The notes below the pieces were generated by a model. The model saw only the letters and a program-made list of their open reading frames with translations. It made no database searches and had not been told where the DNA came from. A DNA stretch of 64,000 nucleotides, taken from contig DBRN01000011.1 in the NCBI GenBank assembly GCA_002305995.1, positions 124,001 to 188,000 of the forward strand. The letters are read 5' to 3'. Origin of the DNA: Atopobiaceae bacterium UBA1367 (lineage in GTDB: Bacteria; Actinomycetota; Coriobacteriia; Coriobacteriales; Atopobiaceae). The translations under genes and the position numbers were made by a program. Shown here in pieces: positions 51,833 to 60,701 of the stretch (positions are counted from its first letter, which is position 1; each line of letters begins with the position of its first letter).

Positions 51833-53263
51833 ATGGTGCAGGGATTCCCACAGGACTTCATCTGGGGCGCCTCGACGGCGGCCAATCAGTACGAGGGTGG
51901 CTACGATCAGGGCGGCAAGGGCCTCTCGGTGCAGGACGTGTTTGCTTACGAGCCGGGTGGCCAGCGTGTGGAGACCGATGGCATCGAGCCGGGTCGCCAC
52001 TACCCCAGCCACACGGCGGCCGACGGCTACGGCCACACCGACGAGGACATGGCGCTCTTGGGTGAGCTGGGCGTGAACGGGTATCGCATGTCGCTCGCCT
52101 GGACGCGCATCTTCCCCAACGGTGACGATCCCGAACCCAACGAGGCTGGTCTGGCCTACTACGATCACGTCTTCGACCTGCTCGCGAGCCACGGCATCCA
52201 GCCCGTGGTCACGATGAGCCACTACGAGCCTCCGCTGGCGCTTGCCCGCAGGGGCGGCTGGACCAGTCCCGAGACCGTCGGCCTTTTCGAGCGCTACGCC
52301 CGCACGATTGTCGAGCGCTACAAGGGCAAGGTGAAGCACTGGCTCACCTTCAACGAGCTCAACGTGTCGCAGACGCCCTTTGGCATCATGACGGGTTGCG
52401 GCCTGGTGATGACCCCCTTCGACCCGCGCAACACCGAGCAGCTGCGCTTCATGGCGCTGCGCAACATGTTCCTCGCCTCGGCGCGTGCCGTCATCGCGGC
52501 GCACGAGATCGACCCGGAGTGCCGGGTGGGCTGCATGATCGCCTCCATGCTCAAGTACCCGCTCACCTGCAATCCCGACGACATCCGCCTCGCCCAGGCC
52601 ACCAACCAGATGGGCTATCTCTTTGCGGGAGATGTGCAGGTGCGTGGGCGCGTTCCGGGCTACGCCAGGCGTTACTTCCGCGAGCATGGGATTGCGTTCG
52701 ACCTCTCGGCCACCGACGAGGCTATCCTTGCTGCCGGCACCGTGGACTTCTACAGCCTCAGCTACTATGCCACCGACTGTGTGGGAACCGACCCTGACGC
52801 CGCCAGGGCGCGGGGCAACATGAGCGCGGGCCTCAAGAACCCCTACCTCAAGGAGAGCGAGTACGGCTGGCAGATCGACGCGGTGGGCCTGCGCGTGCTG
52901 CTCAACCAGCTGTGGGACCGCTACCAGGTACCGCTGCTCATCGTGGAGAACGGCCTCGGTGCGCACGACACGCTCGAGGTGGAGGCCGACGGCACCCGTC
53001 ATGTGGATGACGACTACCGCATCGCGTACCTGCAAGCGCACATCGACCAGCTGCGCGAGGCCGTGGCCGACGGCGTGGGTGTCTTCGGCTACCTGCCTTG
53101 GACCGCCTTCGACGTGGTGGCACTCTCCACGGGCACCATGGGCAAGCGCTACGGCCTCGTGTACGTGGACCTCGATGACGAGGGCAACGGCACGCTCGAG
53201 CGCACCCCCAAGAAGAGCTACTGGTGGTATCGCGACCTCATTGGCAACGGAGCGGAACTGTAG
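51833..53263 (+). CDS. GH1 6-phospho-beta-glucosidase (copy 3)
   Basis: A 476-aa GH1 enzyme. FPQDFIWGASTAANQYEGG at the start, acid/base Glu in HWLTFNELNV, nucleophile in LIVENGLG. STGTMGKRYGLVYVD is the 6-phosphate site, with Gly before the Lys where copies 1 and 2 have Ser. It follows the EIIBC gene after 124 bases, so it is likely dedicated to that permease. Cytoplasmic. Start codon has an AACGGAGC ribosome site. Sequence differences suggest a different aglycone preference, not testable here. Confidence 0.92.
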   Translation: MVQGFPQDFIWGASTAANQYEGGYDQGGKGLSVQDVFAYEPGGQRVETDGIEPGRHYPSHTAADGYGHTDEDMALLGELGVNGYRMSLAWTRIFPNGDDPEPNEAGLAYYDHVFDLLASHGIQPVVTMSHYEPPLALARRGGWTSPETVGLFERYARTIVERYKGKVKHWLTFNELNVSQTPFGIMTGCGLVMTPFDPRNTEQLRFMALRNMFLASARAVIAAHEIDPECRVGCMIASMLKYPLTCNPDDIRLAQATNQMGYLFAGDVQVRGRVPGYARRYFREHGIAFDLSATDEAILAAGTVDFYSLSYYATDCVGTDPDAARARGNMSAGLKNPYLKESEYGWQIDAVGLRVLLNQLWDRYQVPLLIVENGLGAHDTLEVEADGTRHVDDDYRIAYLQAHIDQLREAVADGVGVFGYLPWTAFDVVALSTGTMGKRYGLVYVDLDDEGNGTLERTPKKSYWWYRDLIGNGAEL

Positions 53264-53713
53264 ACGCAGGCATCTCGTGGGACACACGACACGCAGCTGG
53301 TCGGGGCCTGCGAGACGATGAGAAGGTACATAGCCCATGTGTCCCTGTAGTTACGATCGTTCATCCGCTTGCGTGCCTCGTTCGGCCGGGCGCCTTCGGT
53401 AGCTTTTTGGCCAACAGCTTAGGCCGAGCGGATAATGGCATCCATCGGCCCTGATGGAGCTGCCCGCTGGCTGTCACGCCGTCGGGAGGCCGGGCACGCG
53501 CAGCGACGGGTCTCGTCTCTGCGACATCTTGATGAGCTTGTCGCCGAGATGTCTCACGGGTGCTCGCCGGCGTTGTTTTCATATACTGAAATCAACTTGC
53601 AAACCTGTATAGCCGCTTCCATGTCGCATGTTGGTCGCTGCGTTCCCGGCGCACATAAGCTTCTTATTGGAAGGGTCGGAGGTCCGGCCAGGCGAGAGGA
53701 GAAGGAGAGGGAC
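53264..53713. other. Intergenic region before the esterase lipoprotein
   Basis: 450 bases with no intact gene. It contains a gntR 3'-end remnant (53305-53350). A TATACT (near 53582) in an AT-rich patch may be the -10 of the lipoprotein gene. The rest shows nothing I recognise. Confidence 0.5.
53305..53350 (+). pseudogene. Remnant of a GntR/FadR regulator 3' end
   Basis: GAGACGATGAGAAGG...GTGTCCCTGTAG encodes ETMRRYIAHVSL and a stop, nearly the same as the last residues (EAMRRHIAHVSL) of the regulator at 39614-40324. DNA identity over the last 38 bases is almost complete. It marks a lost or recombined regulator gene behind GH1 copy 3. Confidence 0.6.
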
Positions 53714-55081
53714 ATGAGGAAGTCCATCAGCAAGCTCATGGCAAGCCGTCGTCAGGCGATCGCACTGGGCGTGGGAGGCGCGGTCACGCTGGCGCTGGGC
53801 GCCTGCTCGGGCGGAGGCACGGACGGATCCACAACGACCGAGGAGACCCCGGCGCCCGTCACTCCCGGCGCCATCGTCGCCGCAGACGAGGCCTCGCCCA
53901 CAGGCTACACCGTCACCTTCGCCTTCGACGGCACCGGCAGCGAGAAGGCCATCGAGTCGGTGTCTGTCACCGGCCCGTTCCGTCACATCGACCCCGCGCT
54001 CGACCTCATGGACGAGAAGAACGACTTCGCCCCGCAGGACTATGTGGCCGGCCAGTACGCCTCGAACTACATTCCCAGTGCGGGCATGGAGAAGGGCTGG
54101 GGATACACCGAGGAGATGACCGATGAGGACGGCGACGGTGTCTACACCGTGAGCTTCCCGCTTGCCTCCGGCTCCTATGCCTACAGCTACCTGGTCAAGT
54201 ACGAGGGCGAGGACGAGCCCGTGACCATCGAGGATCCGGCCAACCCCTCGCCCGCCAGCCTCAACCCCAACTCCATCACCCCCACCGGCGACATCACGCA
54301 CAGCATCGTCTACGGTGCCTATGACGCCGACAGGCAGGGCGACACGCCCAACCTCGACTTCGTGCTGCCTGCCACGGGCGATGTGGGCACGCTCGAGTAC
54401 GTCTCCTACGAGGGCATGGACGGCGTTACCCAGTATCTGGGCGTCTATGTCCCGACGGGCTATGACGCGAACGCGGCAGATCCCTACAAGGTCATCTACA
54501 TGAGCCATGGCGGTGGTGGCAACGAGACAGACTGGTTTGCCATGGGTCACGTGGACAACATCATGGACAATGCCCTAGCGGCTGGCGAGGCGACCGAGGC
54601 CCTCATCGTCACCATGGATAACTCGCACTACGAGTGGGACTTCGCCAAGATCGAGGAGAACGTGCTGAAGCACATCATCCCGTTCGTCGAGGCCACCTAC
54701 AACGTCTCGACCGACGCCGCCGATCGCGCCTTCTGCGGGCTGTCCATGGGCTGCATGACCACCATGCACATGTACTTTGACCACCCGACCGAGTTCGCCT
54801 ACCTTGGCATGTGGTCCGCCGCCGACATGGATGCGGTCAAGGACACCGAAGGGCTGGACTACCCGACCGTCATGGCCGCCGTGGGCACCTGCGACATCGC
54901 CTCCGAGAAGATCATGCCCAACGACGATGAGCAGCAGAAGAAGTACGAGGACTTCGAGCGCTGGGTCGCCACCCAGGATCTCCCCAACATTCACTGCGAT
55001 GGCTATGTGCTCGGCTCGCACGACTGGTTCACTTGGTCGCAGTGCTTCCACACCTTTGTGACCGAGTATCTCTGGAAGTAG
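53714..55081 (+). CDS. Secreted esterase lipoprotein (CE1/esterase-D-like)
   Basis: A 455-aa exported protein. The signal peptide has a twin-arginine-like SRRQAIAL and a lipobox ending LALGACSG with C31. A Thr/Pro linker leads to an E-set/CBM48-like domain (about residues 60-210) and then an alpha/beta hydrolase domain: VIYMSHGGGGNETDW, nucleophile S344 in FCGLSMGCMTT, and His in GSHDWFTW. This is the plan of feruloyl or acetyl xylan esterases that trim plant polymers outside the cell. Ribosome site GAAGGAGAGGG. It follows the GH1/PTS genes but has its own promoter region. Confidence 0.83.
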   Translation: MRKSISKLMASRRQAIALGVGGAVTLALGACSGGGTDGSTTTEETPAPVTPGAIVAADEASPTGYTVTFAFDGTGSEKAIESVSVTGPFRHIDPALDLMDEKNDFAPQDYVAGQYASNYIPSAGMEKGWGYTEEMTDEDGDGVYTVSFPLASGSYAYSYLVKYEGEDEPVTIEDPANPSPASLNPNSITPTGDITHSIVYGAYDADRQGDTPNLDFVLPATGDVGTLEYVSYEGMDGVTQYLGVYVPTGYDANAADPYKVIYMSHGGGGNETDWFAMGHVDNIMDNALAAGEATEALIVTMDNSHYEWDFAKIEENVLKHIIPFVEATYNVSTDAADRAFCGLSMGCMTTMHMYFDHPTEFAYLGMWSAADMDAVKDTEGLDYPTVMAAVGTCDIASEKIMPNDDEQQKKYEDFERWVATQDLPNIHCDGYVLGSHDWFTWSQCFHTFVTEYLWK

Positions 55082-55119
55082 GGGAGAGGTTCGAGGGTTC
55101 GGGACCTTTCCTTTGGGGC

Positions 55120-55148
55120 GGGGGCGCGTCGTTGCATGGCGCGCCCCC
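55120..55148 (+). terminator. Terminator of the esterase lipoprotein gene
   Basis: 9-bp stem GGGGGCGCG with its complement, 11-base loop, 38 bases past the stop. Confidence 0.6.
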
Positions 55149-55288
55149 GCGCGTTGGGTCTCGGGTCGGGCTGCGGGCCGGGATGTCAGCTTCGGCCTAT
55201 GCGTCCGCCATGCCATGTGAAGCGAAACCTCGCTAACCGCTCCTGAGATCCCGATCCCTGCCGTCGTCGCTGGTGGCGCGCCTTCCCG

Positions 55289-55909
55289 TCATGCCTGCGC
55301 TACGTCCTCGTCAGGAGCCTGCCCCACGTGGGCCTCCCAGGCGCAGGGTCCCAGTACCATGTCGGTGAACTTGGCCGTAAACGACGAGTCCTCGGGCGAG
55401 CAGGCATAGATGCCCACGCGCACGATGCCCCCGCCTTCGATCAGGTGACAGACGCGCATCTGACACCAGCGGCTGCCGTCCTCGGAGCACTCGATGCGGT
55501 AGTCGTCCTCGCGGCGGCTCAGGCGGTACCACATCTTCCGTGTGCGTGCGGGGATCTCGGTGGTGGCCCAGTCGCTGTAGCCATGATTGGTGACGACGCT
55601 GCCCAGATGCTGGAACTCCTCGTTCTCATACTCGACAGAGCCCTTGATCCAGTTCTCGGAGTCAAGATACATGACCACACCGCACTGGTCGAATCGGTGG
55701 TGGCTCTGCTCGAAGGACGTTCTCACGACGAAGGAGAAGTACCGCTCGTCGGTCTCCACCTGGAACACCGGCGCGCTGTCGTTGCGGAAGTGGTAGTAGG
55801 TGCGCTGCCACAGGTCGGTGTGTGGCGCGGTGGTCACGAGAAGCTCCTTGCCCTTGATGTCCCATGCCGCCGGTTTCCGCGTCCACTCGAATCCGGTCAA
55901 ATCAAGCAA
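55289..55909 (-). CDS. DUF1349 concanavalin-like protein
   Basis: A 206-aa cytoplasmic protein of the DUF1349 family, a lectin/glucanase-like beta sandwich. Typical segments are FEWTRKPAAWDIKGKELLVTTAPHTDLWQRTYY at the start, FDQCGVVMYLDSENWIKGSVEYENEEFQHLGSVVTN in the middle and MRVCHLIEGGGIVRVGIYACSPEDSSFTAKFTDM. The start is a TTG with AAAGGAG 8 bases upstream. Possible sugar-binding role next to glycan genes; function not established. Confidence 0.85.
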   Translation of the reverse strand: MLDLTGFEWTRKPAAWDIKGKELLVTTAPHTDLWQRTYYHFRNDSAPVFQVETDERYFSFVVRTSFEQSHHRFDQCGVVMYLDSENWIKGSVEYENEEFQHLGSVVTNHGYSDWATTEIPARTRKMWYRLSRREDDYRIECSEDGSRWCQMRVCHLIEGGGIVRVGIYACSPEDSSFTAKFTDMVLGPCAWEAHVGQAPDEDVAQA

Positions 55910-56048
55910 CGTATGCTCCTTTCTCGCGTGGCTGCTCGCTTGGGCACATCTCGTACCATATCATTCGGCGGGCGGCAGGTGAGGCTCCGCTGCGCAACGC
56001 CTCGCGGGCGTCGGCGGCACGGTTCCTGATCCTGCCATGGTCCTAGGG

Positions 56049-56222
56049 CTACTCACCGCTGTCTTTGCGCAAGGCGGCCAGCTCCTCGGCCGGGAGGTCC
56101 GCTGCATAGAGCGGGATGCTCTCGACCTCACCCGTCCCGATGTTGCGTGCGGAGATGCGCGCCACACGGTCGGGCTCGTACTTGTCCCTGTACACACCGA
56201 GGCTCCTGGAACGCACGTTCAC
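56049..56222 (-). pseudogene. C-terminal fragment resembling an AAA/DUF4143 ATPase
   Basis: Minus strand: 57 codons from a GTG to TAG, with KYEPDRVARISARNIG and ESIPLYAADLP, the usual end of DUF4143-type ATPases. The whole front is absent and no ribosome site precedes it. It abuts the hip operator. Probably a gene remnant. Confidence 0.5.
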
Positions 56223-56233
56223 GGTGAATTTGT

Positions 56234-56290
56234 GGCTACTATACTATCTATAACAGGAGAATATTGGAACGATTGGATAGTATAGTAGCC
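56234..56290. promoter_or_regulatory. hipBA operator: 15-bp inverted repeat
   Basis: GGCTACTATACTATC at 56234-56248 and its exact complement at 56276-56290, the right arm ending at the hipB ATG. No Shine-Dalgarno site precedes that ATG, so translation may be leaderless or weak. Position fits HipB autoregulation. Confidence 0.7.
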
Positions 56291-56578
56291 ATGATATCCC
56301 TTGACTTCAAAACTCAACCCGAGCTGTCGGCACAGCTTGTGCAGCGTGTGCGGGATATTCGCAAGACGCATGGCCTCTCCCAGGTGCGACTGGCGGAGAA
56401 GTCCGGCGTGAGCTTGGGGTCGCTCAAGCGCTTCGAGCAAGCCGGGGAGGTCTCCCTGACCTCATTCATCAAGATTTGCATGGCACTCGGACGCGGGGGT
56501 GACATCGACCGTCTGTTGTCCGCGAAGGAGTACGCCTCCATCCAGGAGGTGATTGCCGATGCAAAACGCGACAGCTGA
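56291..56578 (+). CDS. hipB: HipB-like antitoxin (HTH_XRE)
   Basis: A 95-aa protein with a Cro/XRE helix-turn-helix (LVQRVRDIRKTHGLSQVRLAEKSGVSLGSLKRFEQAGEVSLTSFIKICMALG). It overlaps the hipA frame by 20 bases, as in hipBA modules. It should bind the 15-bp repeat next to its start and neutralise HipA. The ATG at 56291 begins just after the right operator arm; an earlier in-frame start would lie inside the operator. Confidence 0.88.
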   Translation: MISLDFKTQPELSAQLVQRVRDIRKTHGLSQVRLAEKSGVSLGSLKRFEQAGEVSLTSFIKICMALGRGGDIDRLLSAKEYASIQEVIADAKRDS

Positions 56579-57713
56579 AGCACTGGCAGATCTCACGAGC
56601 ATCGAAGTCTTCTGTGCAGGGCGAGTAGTGGGAACCCTCGCACGGCCATCACGTGATGGCATCACCTATTTCGAGTACGCGAGCGAATGGCTGCGAGACG
56701 GCTTCTCCATCAGCCCCTACAGCCTTCCCTTGAGGCCAGGGGTCTTTCGCACCGAGGGTGCCGCGCCTGACGAACTCTTCGGCGTGTTTAGGGACAGCCT
56801 GCCCGACGATTGGGGCAGGTACGTGATGGACCGCCGGCTCGAGGCCGAAGGCATTGGCGCGGGTAGGCTCACAGAACTCTCGCGCCTGTCCCTCGTCGGT
56901 TCCGCAGGTCTCGGAGTTCTCGAGTACGGGCCCCGCGCGACTCTCGGCCAGCAGGGCTTCGCCGAGAGCTCCTCCCTAGACTTCGACCGTCTGTCGCGGG
57001 AGTGCCAGCGGCTGATTGACGACGGCCACGCCGAGGACCTCGACAGCATCTACCGATACGGGAGCTCCTCCGGCGGAACATGGCCCAAGGTGATGGTCAA
57101 CCTCGACGAAGAGCCCTGGATTGTCAAGTTTCCCACCTCTCTCGACGGTCGTGACAGCGGGCGCGCCGAGTATGAGACCATGCTCTTGGCTAGGGAGTGC
57201 GGGATTGACATCCCCGAAGTACGCCTCCTGCCGTCCAGGTCGTGCGCGGGGTTCTTCGCCACCAAGCGATTCGACCGGCGTCACGATGCGGATGGCAAGC
57301 ATGTCAAGATTCACATGGCGAGTGCGGCGGCGCTTCTCGAGGTGTCACCGTTCGACGTAGTGGACTACCGTGACCTGATGAGGCTCACGGCGGCGCTCAC
57401 GGGAAGCGCGCGCGACACAGAGCAGCTGTATCGCGTGATGTGCTTCAACGTTCTGATAGGCAACTGCGACGACCACACCCGCAACTTCTCGTACCTCTAC
57501 GATGAGGGGCAGGGTATCTGGCGTCTCTCGCCCGCCTACGACCTGACGCGTGATAATGGGTTTCTGGGCAAGCACGCCACACTCGTCAACGGCAGGGCGG
57601 CGGACATTGGAGTGAGCGACCTGGTCTTCGTGGGGACTGAGGGCGGCGTGAGCGCGCACGCGTGCAGGGCCATTGCGCGTGAGATGGCAGCTCGCGTGGC
57701 ACGAGAGGGCTGA
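56559..57713 (+). CDS. hipA: HipA-like Ser/Thr kinase toxin
   Basis: A 384-aa HipA-family kinase. The N-subdomain 1 (VFCAGRVVGTLARPSRDGITYFEYASEWL) and LPDDWGRYVMDRRL precede the Gly-rich loop SSGGTWPKVMV with WIVKFPTS, the catalytic NCDDHTRNFSYL and the metal motif LSPAYDLT. HipA phosphorylates targets such as glutamyl-tRNA synthetase to stop growth. All key residues are present, so the toxin looks intact. The ATG at 56559 has AGGAGGTG upstream within hipB. Confidence 0.9.
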   Translation: MQNATAEALADLTSIEVFCAGRVVGTLARPSRDGITYFEYASEWLRDGFSISPYSLPLRPGVFRTEGAAPDELFGVFRDSLPDDWGRYVMDRRLEAEGIGAGRLTELSRLSLVGSAGLGVLEYGPRATLGQQGFAESSSLDFDRLSRECQRLIDDGHAEDLDSIYRYGSSSGGTWPKVMVNLDEEPWIVKFPTSLDGRDSGRAEYETMLLARECGIDIPEVRLLPSRSCAGFFATKRFDRRHDADGKHVKIHMASAAALLEVSPFDVVDYRDLMRLTAALTGSARDTEQLYRVMCFNVLIGNCDDHTRNFSYLYDEGQGIWRLSPAYDLTRDNGFLGKHATLVNGRAADIGVSDLVFVGTEGGVSAHACRAIAREMAARVAREG

Positions 57714-58108
57714 ACGGTGGAGGGGCATCCCCTTCCGCCGCTCCCAGGAACGTCAACAGAACGTTCCTGAGGCGTCTGCCTTGGTGAGGGAGTGGAACCC
57801 ATCGCCCGTTTACCTACTGTCGGACGGATGCCATCACAAGGAATGTGCGAACTCCCTGACCACGGCAAGCCTGGCCTCGGACTTGTTCTTCTACCGAATC
57901 CTCCACGCAGGCAAAGATCGAGTCGGACAGCTCCATCATCTGCCCGTGGAACTGCCTCGCAGTCTCCAGGACAGATTTACTCCGTTATCGGTCCGTTCTA
58001 CTCCATCACTCAGCTCTCGACGCGCTTGAACACGAGGAATACGGAGCTTCGAGACCGAAAACGCCGAAGCCCTACGCAGGATGCTCCGTTCTACTCCCTC
58101 TTACTCCC
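57714..58108. other. Intergenic region after hipA
   Basis: 395 bases with no supported gene on either strand. It joins hipA to the fragment at 58109 and is likely debris of an integration region. Confidence 0.4.
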
Positions 58109-58480
58109 TCATCGAGCGAGCGTGTAGTACTGCGAGGGGTCGTGCGTGCTGCTGCCGTGCCATTCGAGGATGCCCATGCCAGAGAGCTCCTTGAGCGTCC
58201 TTGCGCACAGGCTGCCTCCCTTGCCGATGCGCTCTCCTAGTTCCTTGGTGGTGACGCGGCCCTTGCCCATGGCGAGCTGCACGGTCGAGATCTGGTAGGG
58301 GTTCAGTCCCTCCATCACGTCTTGGCCGATTGTTTCTTCCAACGTGTCAAACTGCCTCAGCATGTGCGACGTGGCGCTGTTCTCCAGGGTCAGCTGCACC
58401 GACGCGTTGTTGGGCTCTTCGTAGATCGGGTCGTTAAGGAAGTGGTTCGCCATCCCGTCGTAGACACTTTCCCGACACGA
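58109..58480 (-). pseudogene. C-terminal fragment of an AlbA_2/Schlafen-type ATP-binding regulator
   Basis: Minus strand: HFLNDPIYEEPNNASVQLTLENSATS and the winged-helix end KGRVTTKELGERIGKGGSLCARTLKEL...WHGSSTHDPSQYY match the C-terminus of AlbA_2-type proteins. The N-terminal ATP-binding part is missing; the frame runs into the tRNA fragment region. A truncated gene at an integration boundary. Confidence 0.65.
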
Positions 58481-58537
58481 TCGGACAAAAGAAGCAGGCC
58501 AGCCGCCTGAAAAAGCTAGCTGAACTGCTGTTACGTT

Positions 58538-58582
58538 TGGTCGTGGGGGCAAGATTTGAACCTACGACCTCCAGGTTATGAG
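58538..58582 (-). other. tRNA-Met 3' half, attachment-site remnant 1
   Basis: Minus strand: from the CAT anticodon (CTCATAACC) through a GGTTCAAAT T-loop to ACGACCA. The 5' half of a tRNA is not there. A hairpin behind it (58490-58530 region) corresponds to the one at 62960-63003. The T-stem is degenerate. It lies next to a decayed integrase gene, as tRNA-derived att cores do. Confidence 0.65.
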
Positions 58583-58706
58583 CGACCCAGAGGCCGTTTC
58601 ACCGCAAATCTTGCCAATCCACAGCACAGCCGATATGCACTTGACCTGTGTTTTCTAATCTCCCGCTCCTTCAAAATCTGCAACTTCCACGTCTCCATCT
58701 TCGGTT

Positions 58707-58738
58707 TGGTGGTCATTTGGTGGTCAAAATGGTGGTCA
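58707..58738 (+). repeat. Three TGGTGGTCA repeats, probable integrase arm sites
   Basis: TGGTGGTCA at 58707, 58718 and 58730, between the tRNA half and the integrase start. The same trio occurs at 63200-63232. Typical of arm-type binding sites of tyrosine recombinases. Confidence 0.6.
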
Positions 58739-58771
58739 CAAATGGCTGTAGAAAACTCGTCAGGAGGAGAC

Positions 58772-59542
58772 ATGGACACCAGGTACACAAGCAGGTCGCT
58801 CAGACGCAGACGAAACACCGACCAATGGGAGTGCAGCCTCTCGCACACCGACCTCGTAACCGGTGAGGTGGTCAGGACCTACCACACCCTCGTCGCCAAG
58901 ACGCAGAGGCAGGCGGAGCGCGCACGCGACGCCCTCATCGTGGAGCTAGAGCTTCTGGGAGGGGCGTCGTCCTCCAACGTCTCCCTGCGCGACTTCATGG
59001 ACTCGTTCATGCGCCACAAGGAGGACTCCGGCACCATCGAGCCCTCCACGGTGCGCGGCTACCGCGCCGAGACGCGCATCATCTACCGCTACCTCGGCAA
59101 CGTGAAGCTCGCCGAGCTCTCCATACCGGATGTCTCTGGATGGATGCACGACATGAGCGCCGACGGCTACGCGCCGAAGAGCTGCTCGAAGGCCTTCCGC
59201 CTGCTCAAGTAGGCGCTCAGGTGGGCCGTGGCGCAGGGCCTCATATCCAAGAACCCCTGCGACTTCTGCAAACCGCTCAAGCGCGTGAAGACGCGCTACC
59301 TGGGGCACGCGAGCGTGTCGATGACCTTGGACATCTATGCCGATGTTGACCCCGAGGCCAAGCGCGCCGCCGTGGGCAAGGTGGCGGACTCCTTCGACGT
59401 TGACCTAGACTCGCCCTACGACTTCCCTAGCCCCGCTGTAGCACCGAGCGCAGGTGCAGGCGCGCTCACATTCTCGGTGGACCAGCTCAAAGCGATGCTC
59501 GCCGCCGTAGAGGAGAGGGAGGCTGGCCATGGGCGTCCCTAG
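58772..59542 (+). pseudogene. Tyrosine integrase, broken (amber stop and internal deletion)
   Basis: ATG with CAGGAGGAG upstream. 146 codons match the N-terminal and core-binding domains of the integrase at 63274, then an in-frame TAG (59210). The frame reopens with ALRWAVAQGLISKNPCDFCKPLKRVKT and jumps straight to the C-terminal RYLGHASVSMTLDIYADVD. The intact relative continues with PVNALCTEDRTRM... after KRVKT, so most of the catalytic domain, with its Arg and His residues, is deleted. Inactive. Confidence 0.85.
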
Positions 59543-59645
59543 GATCGTCTGGCGCCTCGTGCGCTGGGCTCTTCCGCGCCGTCTCACGGTGGATGTGAGC
59601 GCTTGATAAAATTGCATCAACGGTTCGAAGAGAAAGGCTATGTCC

Positions 59646-60572
59646 ATGCCCGACAAAGAGCCTGCCAAGAATGGAGCAGCAATCATTGCCTCCAACGACG
59701 CGCAGATCAGGAACATGATCTACACCGTGCGGGGCCAGCAGGTAATGCTCGACAGCGACCTCGCCGAGCTGTATGGCGTTGAGACGAAGAGGCTCAACGA
59801 GGCAGTAGGCAGAAACAAAGCACGTTTCCCTGAAGCGTTCTGCTTTAAGCTCACAGACGACGAAGAACAATCTTTGAGGTCGCAAATTGCGACCTCAAAG
59901 ACGGCCGAAGGTCGAGGCGGCAGACGCTACCTCCCCAGGGTCTTTACCGAACAGGGCGTTGCCATGCTCTCTGCCGTCCTCAGAAGCGAGACGGCAGTAA
60001 AGGTAAGCGTCAAAATCATGAACGCCTTCGTCGAGATGCGCCACTTCCTGACCGACAACGCCGAGTTGCTGGCGCAAGTCAGGGACTTCGACCATAGGCT
60101 GGATAGTCTCGAACGCTCAACTAACGAACGCTTCGAGCGTGTCTTCGACTACATGGGAGCACACGAGGCTCCAAACCAGAAGGTCTTCTTCGAGGGCCAG
60201 GTCTACGACGCATTCGAGCTCTTGGTATCGCTCGTGCAGAGAGCTAAGCACGAGATCGTCCTGATCGACGGGTACGTGGACACGGGGACGCTCAACATCC
60301 TCGCCAAGAAGGCGTCAGGGGCTACCGTCGTCGTGTGGACGCACCCTAGGACCAGTCTTACCGAGCGCGACGTCGAGACCTTCAATGCGCAGTACCCGGC
60401 GCTCGAGGTCAAGCACACGACCTCGTTCCACGACCGCTTCCTCATCCTAGACGGCACCGAGGGCTACCTGGTGGGTGCATCGCTGAAGGACGCGGGCAAG
60501 AAGAGCTTCGCCATCGCCAGACTCGAGGATTCAAACATCGTCGAATCGATTGTCGCCACGCTTAACAAGTAG
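59646..60572 (+). CDS. ORF6N-domain protein with C-terminal PLD-like domain
   Basis: A 308-aa protein. Residues 20-110 form an ORF6N domain (YTVRGQQVMLDSDLAELYGVETKRLNEAVGRNKARFPE...YLPRVFTEQGVAMLSAVLRS), common in phage and island genes. A coiled linker (DHRLDSLERSTNERFERVF) leads to a PLD-like half with HEIVLIDGYVD and TSFHDRFLILDG. Likely a DNA-associated phage-type or defence protein; function unknown. The second ATG (59646) is chosen for ribosome-site spacing. It lies in the decayed island. Confidence 0.85.
   Translation: MPDKEPAKNGAAIIASNDAQIRNMIYTVRGQQVMLDSDLAELYGVETKRLNEAVGRNKARFPEAFCFKLTDDEEQSLRSQIATSKTAEGRGGRRYLPRVFTEQGVAMLSAVLRSETAVKVSVKIMNAFVEMRHFLTDNAELLAQVRDFDHRLDSLERSTNERFERVFDYMGAHEAPNQKVFFEGQVYDAFELLVSLVQRAKHEIVLIDGYVDTGTLNILAKKASGATVVVWTHPRTSLTERDVETFNAQYPALEVKHTTSFHDRFLILDGTEGYLVGASLKDAGKKSFAIARLEDSNIVESIVATLNK
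59871..59901. repeat. 31-bp perfect palindrome inside the ORF6N gene
   Basis: TCTTTGAGGTCGCAA, a central A, then the exact complement. It encodes LRSQIATSK, a stretch that recurs in ORF6N proteins, so part of the symmetry may be protein-driven. A partial second copy is at 60598-60620. Confidence 0.6.
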
Positions 60573-60597
60573 GCGAAACGAGGTGCCTAGCTGCTAA

Positions 60598-60620
60598 GGT
60601 CGCAAATTGCGACCTCAAAG
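60598..60620 (+). pseudogene. Short ORF6N remnant with the same palindrome
   Basis: GGTCGCAAATTGCGACC followed by TCAAAG, the same as inside the ORF6N gene, encoding LRSQIATSKQRT before a stop. Suggests debris of a second ORF6N gene. Confidence 0.45.
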
Positions 60621-60701
60621 CAACGAACTTGATCAGCAACGATAACGGGAGCCTTGCACATTGCGCTTTACAAGCATGCCAACATCCTGCAGCGCAACCA
60701 G

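Noticed and set aside
58538..58582. Complete tRNA-Met gene
   Set aside because: Sequence before the anticodon does not form a D-arm or a 5' acceptor strand, so only a 3' half remains; the same holds at 63008-63052.
59529..59606. 25-codon frame (MGVPRIVWRLV...) overlapping the end of the broken integrase
   Set aside because: Starts inside the pseudogene end, no conserved feature, could be chance; not listed as a gene.
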